From contig CP070771.1 of the NCBI GenBank assembly GCA_020345785.1, positions 6,564,961 through 6,585,925 of the forward strand: a DNA stretch of 20,965 bases, written 5' to 3'. The position numbers were made by a program, and so were the translations under genes. The DNA is from Desulfobacterales bacterium. Lineage in GTDB: Bacteria; Desulfobacterota; Desulfobacteria; Desulfobacterales; JAFDCJ01. Shown here one piece after another: positions 1 through 8,431 of this stretch. Each line of letters opens with the position of its first letter. The first letter of the stretch is position 1. The notes under the pieces were generated by a model that saw only the letters and a list, made by a program, of their open reading frames with translations, was not told the origin of the DNA and made no database searches.

Positions 1-549
1 GGTGTTAAGGTTCAGGTATTAAAACGCGGCACCATGTTCCCTTTGCGTGCGGCTAAACTTTACGAACTCTACAGCCAGCACAACAGCTATGGAGAAATAC
101 CTGCTAACCAGCGTGAGATTTTGGAAAGAGACTTTTTCAAATGCAGCTTTTGGGAAGAATGGCAACAGACAAAACAGTTTTTTACCCGCAGAGATCCCAA
201 GCAGATCGAACTGGCTGAGAAAAACCCAAAGCACAAGATGGCCCTCGTATTTCGTTCTTATCTGGGCCGATCTTCAACCTGGGCCAAAACCGGTGATCCT
301 GCAAGAAAAATCGACTATCAAATCTGGTGTGGTCCAGCCATGGGCGCCTTTAACCACTGGGCCAAAGGAACATTTCTCGAAAAGAGCGAAAATCGCCACA
401 CCGTCACGGTTGCCATGAATTTACTTTTCGGGGCTGCTGTGGCAACCCGGTTGAATTGGTTGCGGCACCAGGGAATTTTGCTTCCGCAGCGGTCGGCCAA
501 GATCCAGGCCTTGGAGTTGACCAAAATCGCAGATCTTTTGGATGAGTGA
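1..549 (+). CDS. pfaD: PfaD-type enoyl reductase, C-terminal fragment
   Basis: Partial: the frame is open from the first base (GVKVQVLKRGTMF...) and ends at TGA 547-549, giving about 182 residues of a protein normally over 500. The visible part matches the C-terminal region of PfaD as I recall it: VQVLKRGTMFP, the KLYELY helix, a run reading NPKHKMALVFRSYLG, then DYQIWCGPAMGAFNHW. PfaD proteins are FMN-dependent, TIM-barrel (2-nitropropane-dioxygenase-like) trans-acting enoyl-ACP reductases that reduce enoyl intermediates on the Pfa carrier domains. The FMN-binding barrel would lie upstream of the window. It is followed by a convergent regulator gene (24 bases to its stop), so it is probably the end of an upstream transcript. 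No obvious terminator separates them. Its position before pfaA differs from the usual pfaA-B-C-D order of marine gammaproteobacteria. Confidence 0.87.
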   Translation, partial: GVKVQVLKRGTMFPLRAAKLYELYSQHNSYGEIPANQREILERDFFKCSFWEEWQQTKQFFTRRDPKQIELAEKNPKHKMALVFRSYLGRSSTWAKTGDPARKIDYQIWCGPAMGAFNHWAKGTFLEKSENRHTVTVAMNLLFGAAVATRLNWLRHQGILLPQRSAKIQALELTKIADLLDE

Positions 550-572
550 ATTTGATGTTGGATGCGGACGAG

Positions 573-1142
573 TTACGCGATATTTTGCAGGCAGTTCAGG
601 AAGTTCCGGCGCAAGGCACTGATATTCAAGATACAACAACTTTCTGCAACAAGGTGACCAGGCATATCGGCAGTCGGATCGATCACTGTTTCTTGGAAAC
701 GCTCCTGACGTACTTGTGCATTACCAACCCCAAGCGGTTCGACAGAAAATATGGCTCTTATCCGATAGGAAAAACCATAAATTCGGCCGCTGGAGGCTTT
801 TCGATTGATGATGGCGATGCGATAATTCTGAACCGGAGGGACTGATTCTGGCGCAGGATTGGAATTTTCTGAAAAATCAAAATAAAAATCATGATCCACC
901 AGCCACTGCTGCAAATCATGCAGAATTTGTCTGGATTCAGGAATCGTATATCTTAAATTACCCACCAGATGGCCTGCAAAAAAAACTGTAAAGGCCTCAT
1001 TAAGGTTGTATTGCCTCGCATAACCCGACTGTAATCCTCCGAGTGGATCCGGCGGCAAGAATTCACGCGACCAACGTTTCCACTTGGCCAAATTTATCGC
1101 AAACGCTTGGGAAAGTTCCTTATTTGTGAAAAATTTTATCAT
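573..1142 (-). CDS. MerR-like helix-turn-helix transcriptional regulator
   Basis: 189 residues. The N-terminus (residues about 3-60) reads as a MerR-type winged HTH: FTNKELSQAF recognition region, KWKRWSREFLPPD, then GYARQYNLNEAFTVF as the wing and following helix. Residues 70-90 form a further helix (ESRQILHDLQQWL). The remainder (about 100-189) has no motif I recognise and could be an effector or dimer domain. The ATG at 1140-1142 has no good Shine-Dalgarno. The predicted promoter puts the transcript start only about ten bases upstream, so translation may be nearly leaderless. It is transcribed divergently from the PfaA-type gene, and the palindrome at 1151-1166 overlaps its own -10. This suggests autoregulation and possibly control of the synthase, but both are inference. 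The overlapping + strand frame at 546-845 is considered a shadow. Confidence 0.65.
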   Translation of the reverse strand: MIKFFTNKELSQAFAINLAKWKRWSREFLPPDPLGGLQSGYARQYNLNEAFTVFFAGHLVGNLRYTIPESRQILHDLQQWLVDHDFYFDFSENSNPAPESVPPVQNYRIAIINRKASSGRIYGFSYRIRAIFSVEPLGVGNAQVRQERFQETVIDPTADMPGHLVAESCCILNISALRRNFLNCLQNIA

Positions 1143-1150
1143 GATAAGAT

Positions 1151-1166
1151 GTTATACCAATATAAC
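1151..1166. promoter_or_regulatory. Perfect 16-bp palindromic operator candidate
   Basis: GTTATA-CCAA-TATAAC is a perfect 6-bp inverted repeat with a 4-base centre. It starts nine bases upstream of the regulator's start codon and overlaps the regulator's predicted -10. It is a plausible binding site for that regulator itself. No second copy of this exact palindrome was noticed elsewhere in the window. Confidence 0.5.
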
Positions 1167-1186
1167 AACTAAATTTTTTAAATCAA
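1159..1186 (-). promoter_or_regulatory. Candidate promoter of the MerR-like regulator
   Basis: On the - strand, TTGATT (1186-1181) is followed after 16 bases by TATATT (1164-1159). The 16-bp palindrome covers the -10. The predicted transcript start lies roughly 10 bases before the ATG, so the leader would be very short. Confidence 0.35.
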
Positions 1187-1290
1187 TCACTTGAAAATAT
1201 TTATTATTAATACTATATTAAACATTTAATTCAAACTCCACTTGGCTTTTCTATTGTAAATACAGCCATAGCATAAAATCGCAGCTGGAT

Positions 1291-1300
1291 CTGCTATAAT
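1291..1300 (+). promoter_or_regulatory. Extended -10 promoter of the PfaA-type gene
   Basis: A consensus TATAAT (1295-1300) is preceded by TG one base before it (TGCTATAAT), an extended -10. No good -35 sits 16-18 bases upstream, as expected for extended -10 promoters or ones that need an activator. The inferred start near 1307 gives a leader of about 53 bases. Confidence 0.45.
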
Positions 1301-1345
1301 TCTTTATTTTTTCAAGGATTAATCCGCTTTCTTAGCTGATCACTC

Positions 1346-1350
1346 AAGGA
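1346..1350 (+). promoter_or_regulatory. Ribosome binding site of the PfaA-type gene
   Basis: AAGGA lies nine bases before ATG 1360 and supports that start, which sits immediately before the conserved KS opening (PIAIIGMGCLFP). Confidence 0.6.
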
Positions 1351-1359
1351 CAATTTTAT

Positions 1360-4300
1360 ATGCCCGATCCAATTCCTATTGCTATCATTGGAATGGGATG
1401 CCTATTCCCAAAGTCAACTGGTCTGAAAGAATATTGGCAATTGCTGTATCACGGTAAGGATGCGATTTCAGAAATTCCCAATACACATTGGCAGCCCGAG
1501 GAATATTTTGACAGTGACCCGAAACGGCCGGATCACGTATACTGCAAGCGCGGTGGATTTCTGGATCCGATCGTGTTTGATCCTGCAGAATTTGGTATAC
1601 TCCCTACTTCGCTGGAAGCCACCGATACATCCCAGTTGCTGGGGTTGCTGGCTGCCAAAATGGCCCTCGAGGATTCGGGCTACGGCGACGACCAGGATTT
1701 CGACCGCGATCGCACTTCTGTTATCCTGGGTGTGACCGGAACCCAGGAACTTGTGATTCCGCTAAGTTCACGCCTCGGTCATCCCAAATGGCGCAGGGCC
1801 CTTGAAGAGTCAGACATACCTGCGCACAAAACAGAAGAGATCATTCAGCGAATTTCCGACTCATACGTATCGTGGCAGGAAAACTCCTTTCCTGGCCTGC
1901 TGGGTAATGTGGTGGCAGGCAGAATATGCAATCGGCTGGATCTCAGAGGAACGAACTGCGTGGTGGATGCCGCCTGTGCCAGTTCCTTGAGTGCCGTCCA
2001 TCTCGCCATGCTCGAACTGATGTCAGGACGCAGTGATATGGTGGTCACCGGCGGGGTGGATACGCTAAACGACATTTTCATGCATATGTGTTTTTCCAAA
2101 ACCCTGACACTTTCTGCCACCGGGGATGCCAGACCTTTCTCAAAGGACGCCGATGGTACTGTACTTGGGGAAGGCATCGGAATGCTGGTTTTGAAAAGAC
2201 TCGCGGATGCTGAACGGGCAGGCAATCGAATTTACGCCGTAATTAAAGGACTGGGGTCTTCGAGTGATGGAAAATCACAGAGCATTTATTCACCCCGCAG
2301 TGAAGGACAGGCCCGCGCCCTGCGGACTGCCTATAAAAGTGCCGGCATTAGTCCAGCAACCGTCCAACTGATTGAGGCCCATGGAACCGGCACGCGGGTG
2401 GGTGATAAAGTTGAATTTGAAGCACTGAACCGCGTTTTCGACGAATTTGGCGCCAACGGAAACAAATGTGCATTGGGTTCAGTCAAATCCAACATCGGCC
2501 ACACCAAAGCATCCGCAGGCTCTGCGGGGTTGATCAAGGCAGCCCTTGGCCTCTATCATAAAGTTTTACCGGCAACTTTGAAAGCTGAGACCCCGGATCC
2601 CAATCTGAACATTAATAACAGCCATTTTTACCTGAACACCGCGACCCGCCCCTGGTGTTCAACCAATGATAATCCGCGGCGCGCCGGCGTCAGTGCCTTT
2701 GGTTTTGGCGGCAGCAATTTTCATGTGGTACTTGAAGAATATCGCCCTGACAAAACGGAAATAACCTGGGACGGCAGTACGGAAATTGTCGCTATGTCGG
2801 CCGAGCAACCCGAAGATTTAATCCAGCGCGTCAAACAGATAAAGCATGCTGTTGAGAACGGTTTGTCCGATCAGGAATTCAAATTCAGGGCTGCCGAATC
2901 ACGCCGTATTTTTTCCAGCGCACAACCCCACCGACTTTTAATGGTTTGTGAAAACATGGCAGATAAAGTGGATCTGCTTGAACGGGCTTTGAATGTATTA
3001 GATTACGGGTTAGAATATAACCAATTGAATTTAAAAAATATTTATAGTGGAGGCCCCCAAAATCCGGGAAAAATGGCGTTCGTGTTTCCAGGCCAGGGTA
3101 GTCAATACCTGGGGATGGGACGCGACATTGTCTGCACGTTTCCGCGGGCCATGTCGATTTTGGAAAAAGCGAATAAAATTTTTATAGGATCAACGTGTCT
3201 AAGCGATCTAATTTTTCCATGGGATGCATCGGATGATCAGGCGCGTAAAAAACATGAAACAAGCTTGCAGTTCACAGATAATGCCCAACCGTCCATCGGA
3301 ACGATAAGCTTGGCGATGCTCAGAGCATTAGAGGAGTTCGATATTGTCCCTGCGGCAACCTGCGGCCATAGCTTCGGGGAGTTGACGGCCCTTTGTGCCG
3401 CCGGCTGGATTGATGAGGCAGCCCTCCTGCAGCTTTCGATCACTCGTGGTCAGCTGATGGCAGCCGCCGGTGGCAGTCAAAATTCACCCAAAGGGGCCAT
3501 GCTTGCCGTTCAAATGCCCTTGGATGAACTGGAGGAACTGATCGCCGGTTCGAAACAAAATATTATTTTGGCCAACCGCAATAGCCCCAACCAGGGTGTT
3601 TTATCCGGTCCGACAAGTGCCATCCTTGAAATTGAAAAAATATGTAAAACCAGGAAAATCAGGGCCACTCGGCTGCCCGTTTCCGCTGCTTTCCACAGCG
3701 AAGAGGTTAAAAACGCCGCGGCGCCCTTCCTGGAAGAACTCTCCAAAGTCTCGATAACGCCAAAGAGTATTGATGTTTTTTCGAATACGACCGGCGAGGC
3801 GTATCCCACCGATCCGGATGCAGCCCGCAAATTATTGGGCAGGCATCTTACTCAACCGGTAGACTTCATCAAAGAAATTGAAAATCTATATCGTTCCGGC
3901 ATCCGAACATTTGTGGAAATCGGACCCAAATCAATCCTCACCGGGCTGATTTCTTCCATCCTGCATGACCGCCCTTTTGAAGCCGCAGCCATGGACGCAT
4001 CCGCGGGTAAGGCAAATGGGGTCGCCGATCTGGCCAGATTACTCTGCCGGCTTGCTTCTCTTGGCTATCCGGTGAAACTTTCCGAATGGGAATCCCTGAT
4101 TTCAGCGCCCCCCAAACCGCGGATGAATGTGCTTCTGAGCGGCACCAATTTTAGGAACCAGAAGACAGGCGATAGAAGACAGCGGACGGAAGACAGAGAA
4201 CAGAAGATAGAAAACAGAGGACAGAAAACAGAGGACGGAAATCAAAAGGACGATGTCAGAGAAGCATTGACTGAAGGCAGAAATCAGAAACCGGTGACCA

Positions 4301-7300
4301 TCAAATATACAAACGATCTAATCCATCATAACCAACTAAACGCACTCAGCGATCATAACCCTAATGATACAAAACCCTCAAGTAAACTAACCATTCAAAT
4401 TCCCAAAAATAACCTTTACGACAGTCAACAAGATATTATGAGTAAAAAATTCAGTAATACATCGGATTTTATCACGGATGCGTTAGGAGTCGTTCAAGAA
4501 GGCCTTAAATCAATGCAACGCCTTCAACATCAAACAGCCCAGGCTCACGAAAAATTTTTATTGACTCAGGCAGAGGCCAATCGTGCCCTGCAGGAGATGA
4601 TGAGAAATACGCAACGTTTAGCAGAGAGAACTCTGGGATTCGAAGCCACCGAGATTTTGGCAGTGCCTCCGCCGGAAAAAGTCCTGCAACCAGATCCCAT
4701 GCTGGATTTGGGAAAAAATATCCCTGACGTGATGGATCAAGCTCCTGCTCGACGTAAAGCTCTGGTGGATTATACGAAGAGCCCGGAAACATCGCCCTCC
4801 CCTGCTCCATGGAAGCTCCCCCACGCAACGGCCAACGGTTATTCAAAGGATGAGCAGGCGCATCACCGCAGGTCCGAGTTTGCGGAACCGCCCGCTGAGA
4901 AGCCCCAGGATTTGGGGACTGATCTTGAAACAACGATGTTGCAGGTCGTCAGCCAGCTGACGGGCTATCCGGTGGAAATGATCGGACTGGACATGGACAT
5001 TGAAGCCGATCTGGGCATTGATTCCATCAAAAGGGTGGAAATCCTCTCCGCACTTGAAGAAAAAATGCCTGATCTACCCGCGGTTTCACCCGATATCATG
5101 GGCGGTTTAAAAACACTGGGGCAGATTGCCGCATTTATGAACGGCAGTCATTCAGAGAAAAGTCATGTAAAACGATCCGAGGGTCCACTGGAAGCCGGTG
5201 GCCCACCAACGGCCGCAAGGCATTTGGAACCGGTTGAAAATCCTCAGAGTGATGTGATATCCGCGATGCTGGAGATCGTCAGTCAATTGACAGGCTATCC
5301 GCTGGAAATGCTCGGTCTGGATATGGACATCGAAGCCGATCTAGGCATTGATTCCATCAAAAGAGTGGAAATCCTCTCTGCACTTGAAGAAAAAATGCCT
5401 GATCTACCCGCGGTTTCACCTGAAGTAATGGGCACGTTAAAAACGCTGAGACAAATCTGTGATTATCTTGTGCAACGCACACACACCGGAACTGCCGGCA
5501 GTCCGGCCACTGAATCTCTGCCGAAGGGTTTAGCAGGTGTCGGCAACACAGCGCCAAAAGGTTCGCTCGATTCCGACGGGGGTGAGCTGCACCCGGAGGC
5601 GCTGCAAATCCCACGAAGTGTGGTAACGGTCGTAGAAGCACCCCCGATTTCTGAATCTACCGTGACCATTTCCGGCCATAAGAAAGTGTATGTTACTGAA
5701 GATAACACCGGTCTTTCCGAAGAAATCACCGAAGAACTGGCAAAGTTCGACATCAAAACCGTCAGAGTCTCCCTGGATATATTAAGGTACAAAAAGCAGC
5801 TTCCCGCGGCAGCCGGACTTATCATTGTCCAAGACCCCGGATCCGATCGGATCCACCAGGATTTAAAGGAAGCTTTTAACCTTTCGAAATTTCTGGCACC
5901 AGACCTCATCCATTCCGCCAATGATGGCGGTGCCGTGTTTGCAACCATCACTCGCCTGGATGGTGCCTTTGGCTTTAGAAAAATGCAAACGGAAAATCCT
6001 GAACAGGGCGGCCTGGGGGGGTTGGCTAAAACAGCCGCTATAGAATGGCCGAATGTTTGCTGCCACGCAATTGATATCGCACCGAACTGGCTGGACAATC
6101 GTAAGATTGCATCAACCGTTGTCAAAGAGATTATGACACCGGGCCCAATTGAAATCGGTCTTGATGACCGGTGTCGGATGACTTTATCCCGTGAGTCGAG
6201 ACCCTATCCGACAGGCGCCTTAAATCTTGACCAGCGCGATGTGCTAGTCATCAGCGGCGGTGCAAGAGGGATTACGGCCGCCGCGGCGCGTGAACTGGCC
6301 GCCCATACCGGTGTTACCCTTGTTTTGTTGGGTCGTTCTCCGAGTCCATTTGCGGAACCGGAATGGTTGACATCCACCGAGGGTGAATCCGCCATCAAAA
6401 AAGCGATTTTTGAAAACGAATACCACGGTCGAACCGCCACACCGGTCCAAATTGAAAAAGCCTACAATCACTACATGACCAATCGTGAAATTGCCGATAA
6501 TCTGACCCGATTGGAGGCGACCGGTGCAAATGTTCATTACTATTCAGCCGACGTCAGAAATTTGAAGACCGTCCAGGCAATCACCGATGAGATTCGTTCC
6601 AAATACGGATACATCACCGGCATCATTCATGGCGCCGGCGTACTGGAAGATCGCCTGATCATCGATAAAACCTCGGATCAATTTGAACGGGTTTATGATA
6701 CCAAAGTCATGGGATTGCATAACTTGCTGCAGGCCACCCGCAGCGATCCCTTAAAATACCTGGTTTTATTTTCCTCAGTGGCTGCTCGTTTTGGAAATAA
6801 GGGGCAGGTGGATTATGCCATGGCCAATGAAGCACTCAATAAGATCGCCCAAGCCGAAGCGTTCAGGCGCGCAGATTGCCGGGTTGTTTCGATCAACTGG
6901 GGTCCATGGGACGGCGGCATGGTAACCTCGGCTCTGAAACGTGAATTTGAGCGTAACGGCATCCACTTGATTCCTCCCGAATACGGCGCCAGGTGCATGC
7001 TTCATGAAATGATGGCGGGCAATAACAACCCGGTAGAAATCGTCATCGGTGCTGGCCTGGCGACTGCAACAGCGCCTACCCGCAAGCAACCCAAACGACC
7101 CGCGCTGGTCAAACCTTCACCCGGCATAAAAAAGCAGCATCTCGCGGTTGTCTTTGAGCGCGAAGTTGACCTGCGCCGATATCCCATTTTGAAGTCACAC
7201 ATGATCGACGGCAAACCGGTGCTACCTTTGGCCTTAATGATCGAGTGGTTTGCGCACGGCGCGCTGCATGAAAATCCCGGATTATTTCTGCACGGCTTGG

Positions 7301-7998
7301 ATGATATTCGCGTCATGAAAGGAATTCGCCTGGAAGATGACATAAAGTACGTTCGACTGCTGGCCGGCAAGCCTCAAAAGATCGGTGAATTCTTCGAAGT
7401 GGAAGTTGAATTAAGAGACGCTGAAACGGCCTCCCAGGACACCATTTACTCAAAAGGCCGGGCAATTTTGTGCGAAAGACTGGATGATGCCCCTGATTAT
7501 CACGCCTCTACGACCATGGTTGCCAAGGCCTACACGAGAAAAATGGATGAAGTTTATGATAAGATACTATTTCACGGTCCGCAGCTTCACGGAATCCGAA
7601 GAATTGTCAGCTGCTCATCCCGCGGCATCGTGGCCCATATTTCACCCGCACCCGCGCCGGCCCAATGGATAGCGGATCCGTTGAGAAATAATTGGATCGC
7701 CGATCCTCTGGTTTTGGATAGCGCATTTCAGATGGCAACCGTTTGGTGTTTTGAAGAGAAAGGGATTGTGTCGCTGCCAAGTTATGGTGAATCATACCGA
7801 CAATATTGTCATAAATTTCCTGCTGGTGGTGTAACGGTGGTACTGGAGATAAAAGAGGTGACCAACCGAAAAATGCGAGGAGATTTCACGTTTCTTGGCT
7901 CGGACGACGTGACAGTGGCACGTTTAACGGGTTACGAGGCCGTCATGGATGCATCATTGATTAAAGCATTTAAACCACAATACCGTGCTTCAGCCTAG
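1360..7998 (+). CDS. pfaA: PfaA-type polyunsaturated fatty acid synthase (KS-AT-ACP-ACP-KR-DH)
   Basis: 2212 residues. KS, about 5-460: catalytic C206 in DAACASS, H341 in HGTGT, H381 in NIGHT. Malonyl-type AT, about 570-880: S671 in GHSFGE, H779 in AAFHS. A low-complexity charged linker (932-965) comes from a DNA repeat. A helical segment (1027-1090) contains TAQAHEKFL. Two ACPs carry phosphopantetheine serines S1222 and S1332, both in LGIDSIKR. KR, about 1625-1850: GGARGIT nucleotide-binding loop, S1806, Y1819, N1823. The C-terminal PKS-type DH double hotdog has H1947 in HMIDGKPVLP and D2120 in LDSAFQ. The protein should load malonyl units and run the iterative condense-reduce-dehydrate cycle on its ACPs, with PfaD doing enoyl reduction and PfaC further condensation and dehydration/isomerisation. 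Two ACPs is few compared with the five or more of marine gammaproteobacterial PfaA. All visible catalytic residues are intact. The exact polyene product cannot be read from sequence. Confidence 0.93.
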   Translation: MPDPIPIAIIGMGCLFPKSTGLKEYWQLLYHGKDAISEIPNTHWQPEEYFDSDPKRPDHVYCKRGGFLDPIVFDPAEFGILPTSLEATDTSQLLGLLAAKMALEDSGYGDDQDFDRDRTSVILGVTGTQELVIPLSSRLGHPKWRRALEESDIPAHKTEEIIQRISDSYVSWQENSFPGLLGNVVAGRICNRLDLRGTNCVVDAACASSLSAVHLAMLELMSGRSDMVVTGGVDTLNDIFMHMCFSKTLTLSATGDARPFSKDADGTVLGEGIGMLVLKRLADAERAGNRIYAVIKGLGSSSDGKSQSIYSPRSEGQARALRTAYKSAGISPATVQLIEAHGTGTRVGDKVEFEALNRVFDEFGANGNKCALGSVKSNIGHTKASAGSAGLIKAALGLYHKVLPATLKAETPDPNLNINNSHFYLNTATRPWCSTNDNPRRAGVSAFGFGGSNFHVVLEEYRPDKTEITWDGSTEIVAMSAEQPEDLIQRVKQIKHAVENGLSDQEFKFRAAESRRIFSSAQPHRLLMVCENMADKVDLLERALNVLDYGLEYNQLNLKNIYSGGPQNPGKMAFVFPGQGSQYLGMGRDIVCTFPRAMSILEKANKIFIGSTCLSDLIFPWDASDDQARKKHETSLQFTDNAQPSIGTISLAMLRALEEFDIVPAATCGHSFGELTALCAAGWIDEAALLQLSITRGQLMAAAGGSQNSPKGAMLAVQMPLDELEELIAGSKQNIILANRNSPNQGVLSGPTSAILEIEKICKTRKIRATRLPVSAAFHSEEVKNAAAPFLEELSKVSITPKSIDVFSNTTGEAYPTDPDAARKLLGRHLTQPVDFIKEIENLYRSGIRTFVEIGPKSILTGLISSILHDRPFEAAAMDASAGKANGVADLARLLCRLASLGYPVKLSEWESLISAPPKPRMNVLLSGTNFRNQKTGDRRQRTEDREQKIENRGQKTEDGNQKDDVREALTEGRNQKPVTIKYTNDLIHHNQLNALSDHNPNDTKPSSKLTIQIPKNNLYDSQQDIMSKKFSNTSDFITDALGVVQEGLKSMQRLQHQTAQAHEKFLLTQAEANRALQEMMRNTQRLAERTLGFEATEILAVPPPEKVLQPDPMLDLGKNIPDVMDQAPARRKALVDYTKSPETSPSPAPWKLPHATANGYSKDEQAHHRRSEFAEPPAEKPQDLGTDLETTMLQVVSQLTGYPVEMIGLDMDIEADLGIDSIKRVEILSALEEKMPDLPAVSPDIMGGLKTLGQIAAFMNGSHSEKSHVKRSEGPLEAGGPPTAARHLEPVENPQSDVISAMLEIVSQLTGYPLEMLGLDMDIEADLGIDSIKRVEILSALEEKMPDLPAVSPEVMGTLKTLRQICDYLVQRTHTGTAGSPATESLPKGLAGVGNTAPKGSLDSDGGELHPEALQIPRSVVTVVEAPPISESTVTISGHKKVYVTEDNTGLSEEITEELAKFDIKTVRVSLDILRYKKQLPAAAGLIIVQDPGSDRIHQDLKEAFNLSKFLAPDLIHSANDGGAVFATITRLDGAFGFRKMQTENPEQGGLGGLAKTAAIEWPNVCCHAIDIAPNWLDNRKIASTVVKEIMTPGPIEIGLDDRCRMTLSRESRPYPTGALNLDQRDVLVISGGARGITAAAARELAAHTGVTLVLLGRSPSPFAEPEWLTSTEGESAIKKAIFENEYHGRTATPVQIEKAYNHYMTNREIADNLTRLEATGANVHYYSADVRNLKTVQAITDEIRSKYGYITGIIHGAGVLEDRLIIDKTSDQFERVYDTKVMGLHNLLQATRSDPLKYLVLFSSVAARFGNKGQVDYAMANEALNKIAQAEAFRRADCRVVSINWGPWDGGMVTSALKREFERNGIHLIPPEYGARCMLHEMMAGNNNPVEIVIGAGLATATAPTRKQPKRPALVKPSPGIKKQHLAVVFEREVDLRRYPILKSHMIDGKPVLPLALMIEWFAHGALHENPGLFLHGLDDIRVMKGIRLEDDIKYVRLLAGKPQKIGEFFEVEVELRDAETASQDTIYSKGRAILCERLDDAPDYHASTTMVAKAYTRKMDEVYDKILFHGPQLHGIRRIVSCSSRGIVAHISPAPAPAQWIADPLRNNWIADPLVLDSAFQMATVWCFEEKGIVSLPSYGESYRQYCHKFPAGGVTVVLEIKEVTNRKMRGDFTFLGSDDVTVARLTGYEAVMDASLIKAFKPQYRASA
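4153..4260 (+). repeat. In-frame gacagaagacag-type repeat inside the AT-ACP linker
   Basis: Short degenerate words of the form aacagaagacag/gatagaagacag/gaggacagaaaacag recur across this stretch. They encode a charged run rich in Q, K, E, D and R (residues 932-965 of the PfaA-type protein). The same word family occurs between genes at 20768-20812 and again in the PfaC-type gene near 16656-16684. This suggests an intergenic repeat that expanded or inserted in frame. Confidence 0.7.
4939..5467 (+). repeat. Tandem duplication of the ACP domain
   Basis: The two carrier domains repeat with a 330-base period (110 codons). Bases 5041-5090 and 5371-5420 differ at one position only (49 of 50 identical). 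The linkers outside the cores are unrelated, which points to recent duplication or gene conversion restricted to the carrier cores. Confidence 0.85.
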
Positions 7999-8109
7999 AT
8001 CAATGAATATAAAGAATTGCTGAAACGGCAGAACCTTCCCAATTCTCACCGACCTAGCCAGTGGCTTAGGAATGGAGTCAATAGTCAATTGCACCCTGTC
8101 CGGACGACG

Positions 8110-8373
8110 TCATACCGCTTTATCAATACCCCGGTGGATATCAGCTGGAATGCCGCAAAAATCTATCGTTTCTATGGTAGAAACAAAACTTTTGCATGGC
8201 GGGCAGTATTTTTTCGGCTTTCCGCGTCCACTCCAAAGCAGTTTCATTCTGTGCTCAATGCCGCATTTCGGACAGATACATTTGACTGTAATACCATTGG
8301 GATAATTGTATTCGGGGTCCGGTAAACACTCGTGTTCTTCCCCTAAACAATTGCTATTGCTGGCTACAGGCAT
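8110..8373 (-). CDS. Small zinc-ribbon-like protein
   Basis: 87 residues from ATG 8371-8373. This start is chosen because AAGGAAAG lies about ten bases upstream; a longer frame starting near 8517 would overlap the ribbon-helix-helix gene in another frame. C34-x2-C37 (CPKCG) and C57-x2-C60 (CPPC) form a CxxC...CxxC pair with a basic stretch between them (WSGRGKPKKY), typical of a zinc ribbon. Extra cysteines lie at 9, 16, 32 and 73. No family is recognised. It lies 58 bases downstream of the ribbon-helix-helix gene on the same strand, so the two are probably cotranscribed. It faces the end of the PfaA-type gene. A nucleic-acid-binding or metal-binding role is possible but unproven. Confidence 0.55.
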   Translation of the reverse strand: MPVASNSNCLGEEHECLPDPEYNYPNGITVKCICPKCGIEHRMKLLWSGRGKPKKYCPPCKSFVSTIETIDFCGIPADIHRGIDKAV

Positions 8374-8431
8374 AACAATATCTTTCCTTAGGGTTAGTGG
8401 CAATGCCGGTGTTTTATGACTGGCGTCTATC

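Noticed and set aside
546..845. 99-codon + strand frame starting GTG, overlapping the end of pfaD by four bases
   Set aside because: It lies almost entirely opposite the regulator gene, whose product has a recognisable HTH. The + strand product shows no motif and has no clear ribosome site.
4153..4260. Possible frameshift or sequencing artefact in the charged linker of pfaA
   Set aside because: The frame stays open through the repeat and resumes in conserved domains on both sides, so it reads as a genuine in-frame repeat.
8017..8325. 102-codon + strand frame after pfaA
   Set aside because: Antisense to the zinc-ribbon gene, non-ATG start, no recognisable features; a shadow frame.
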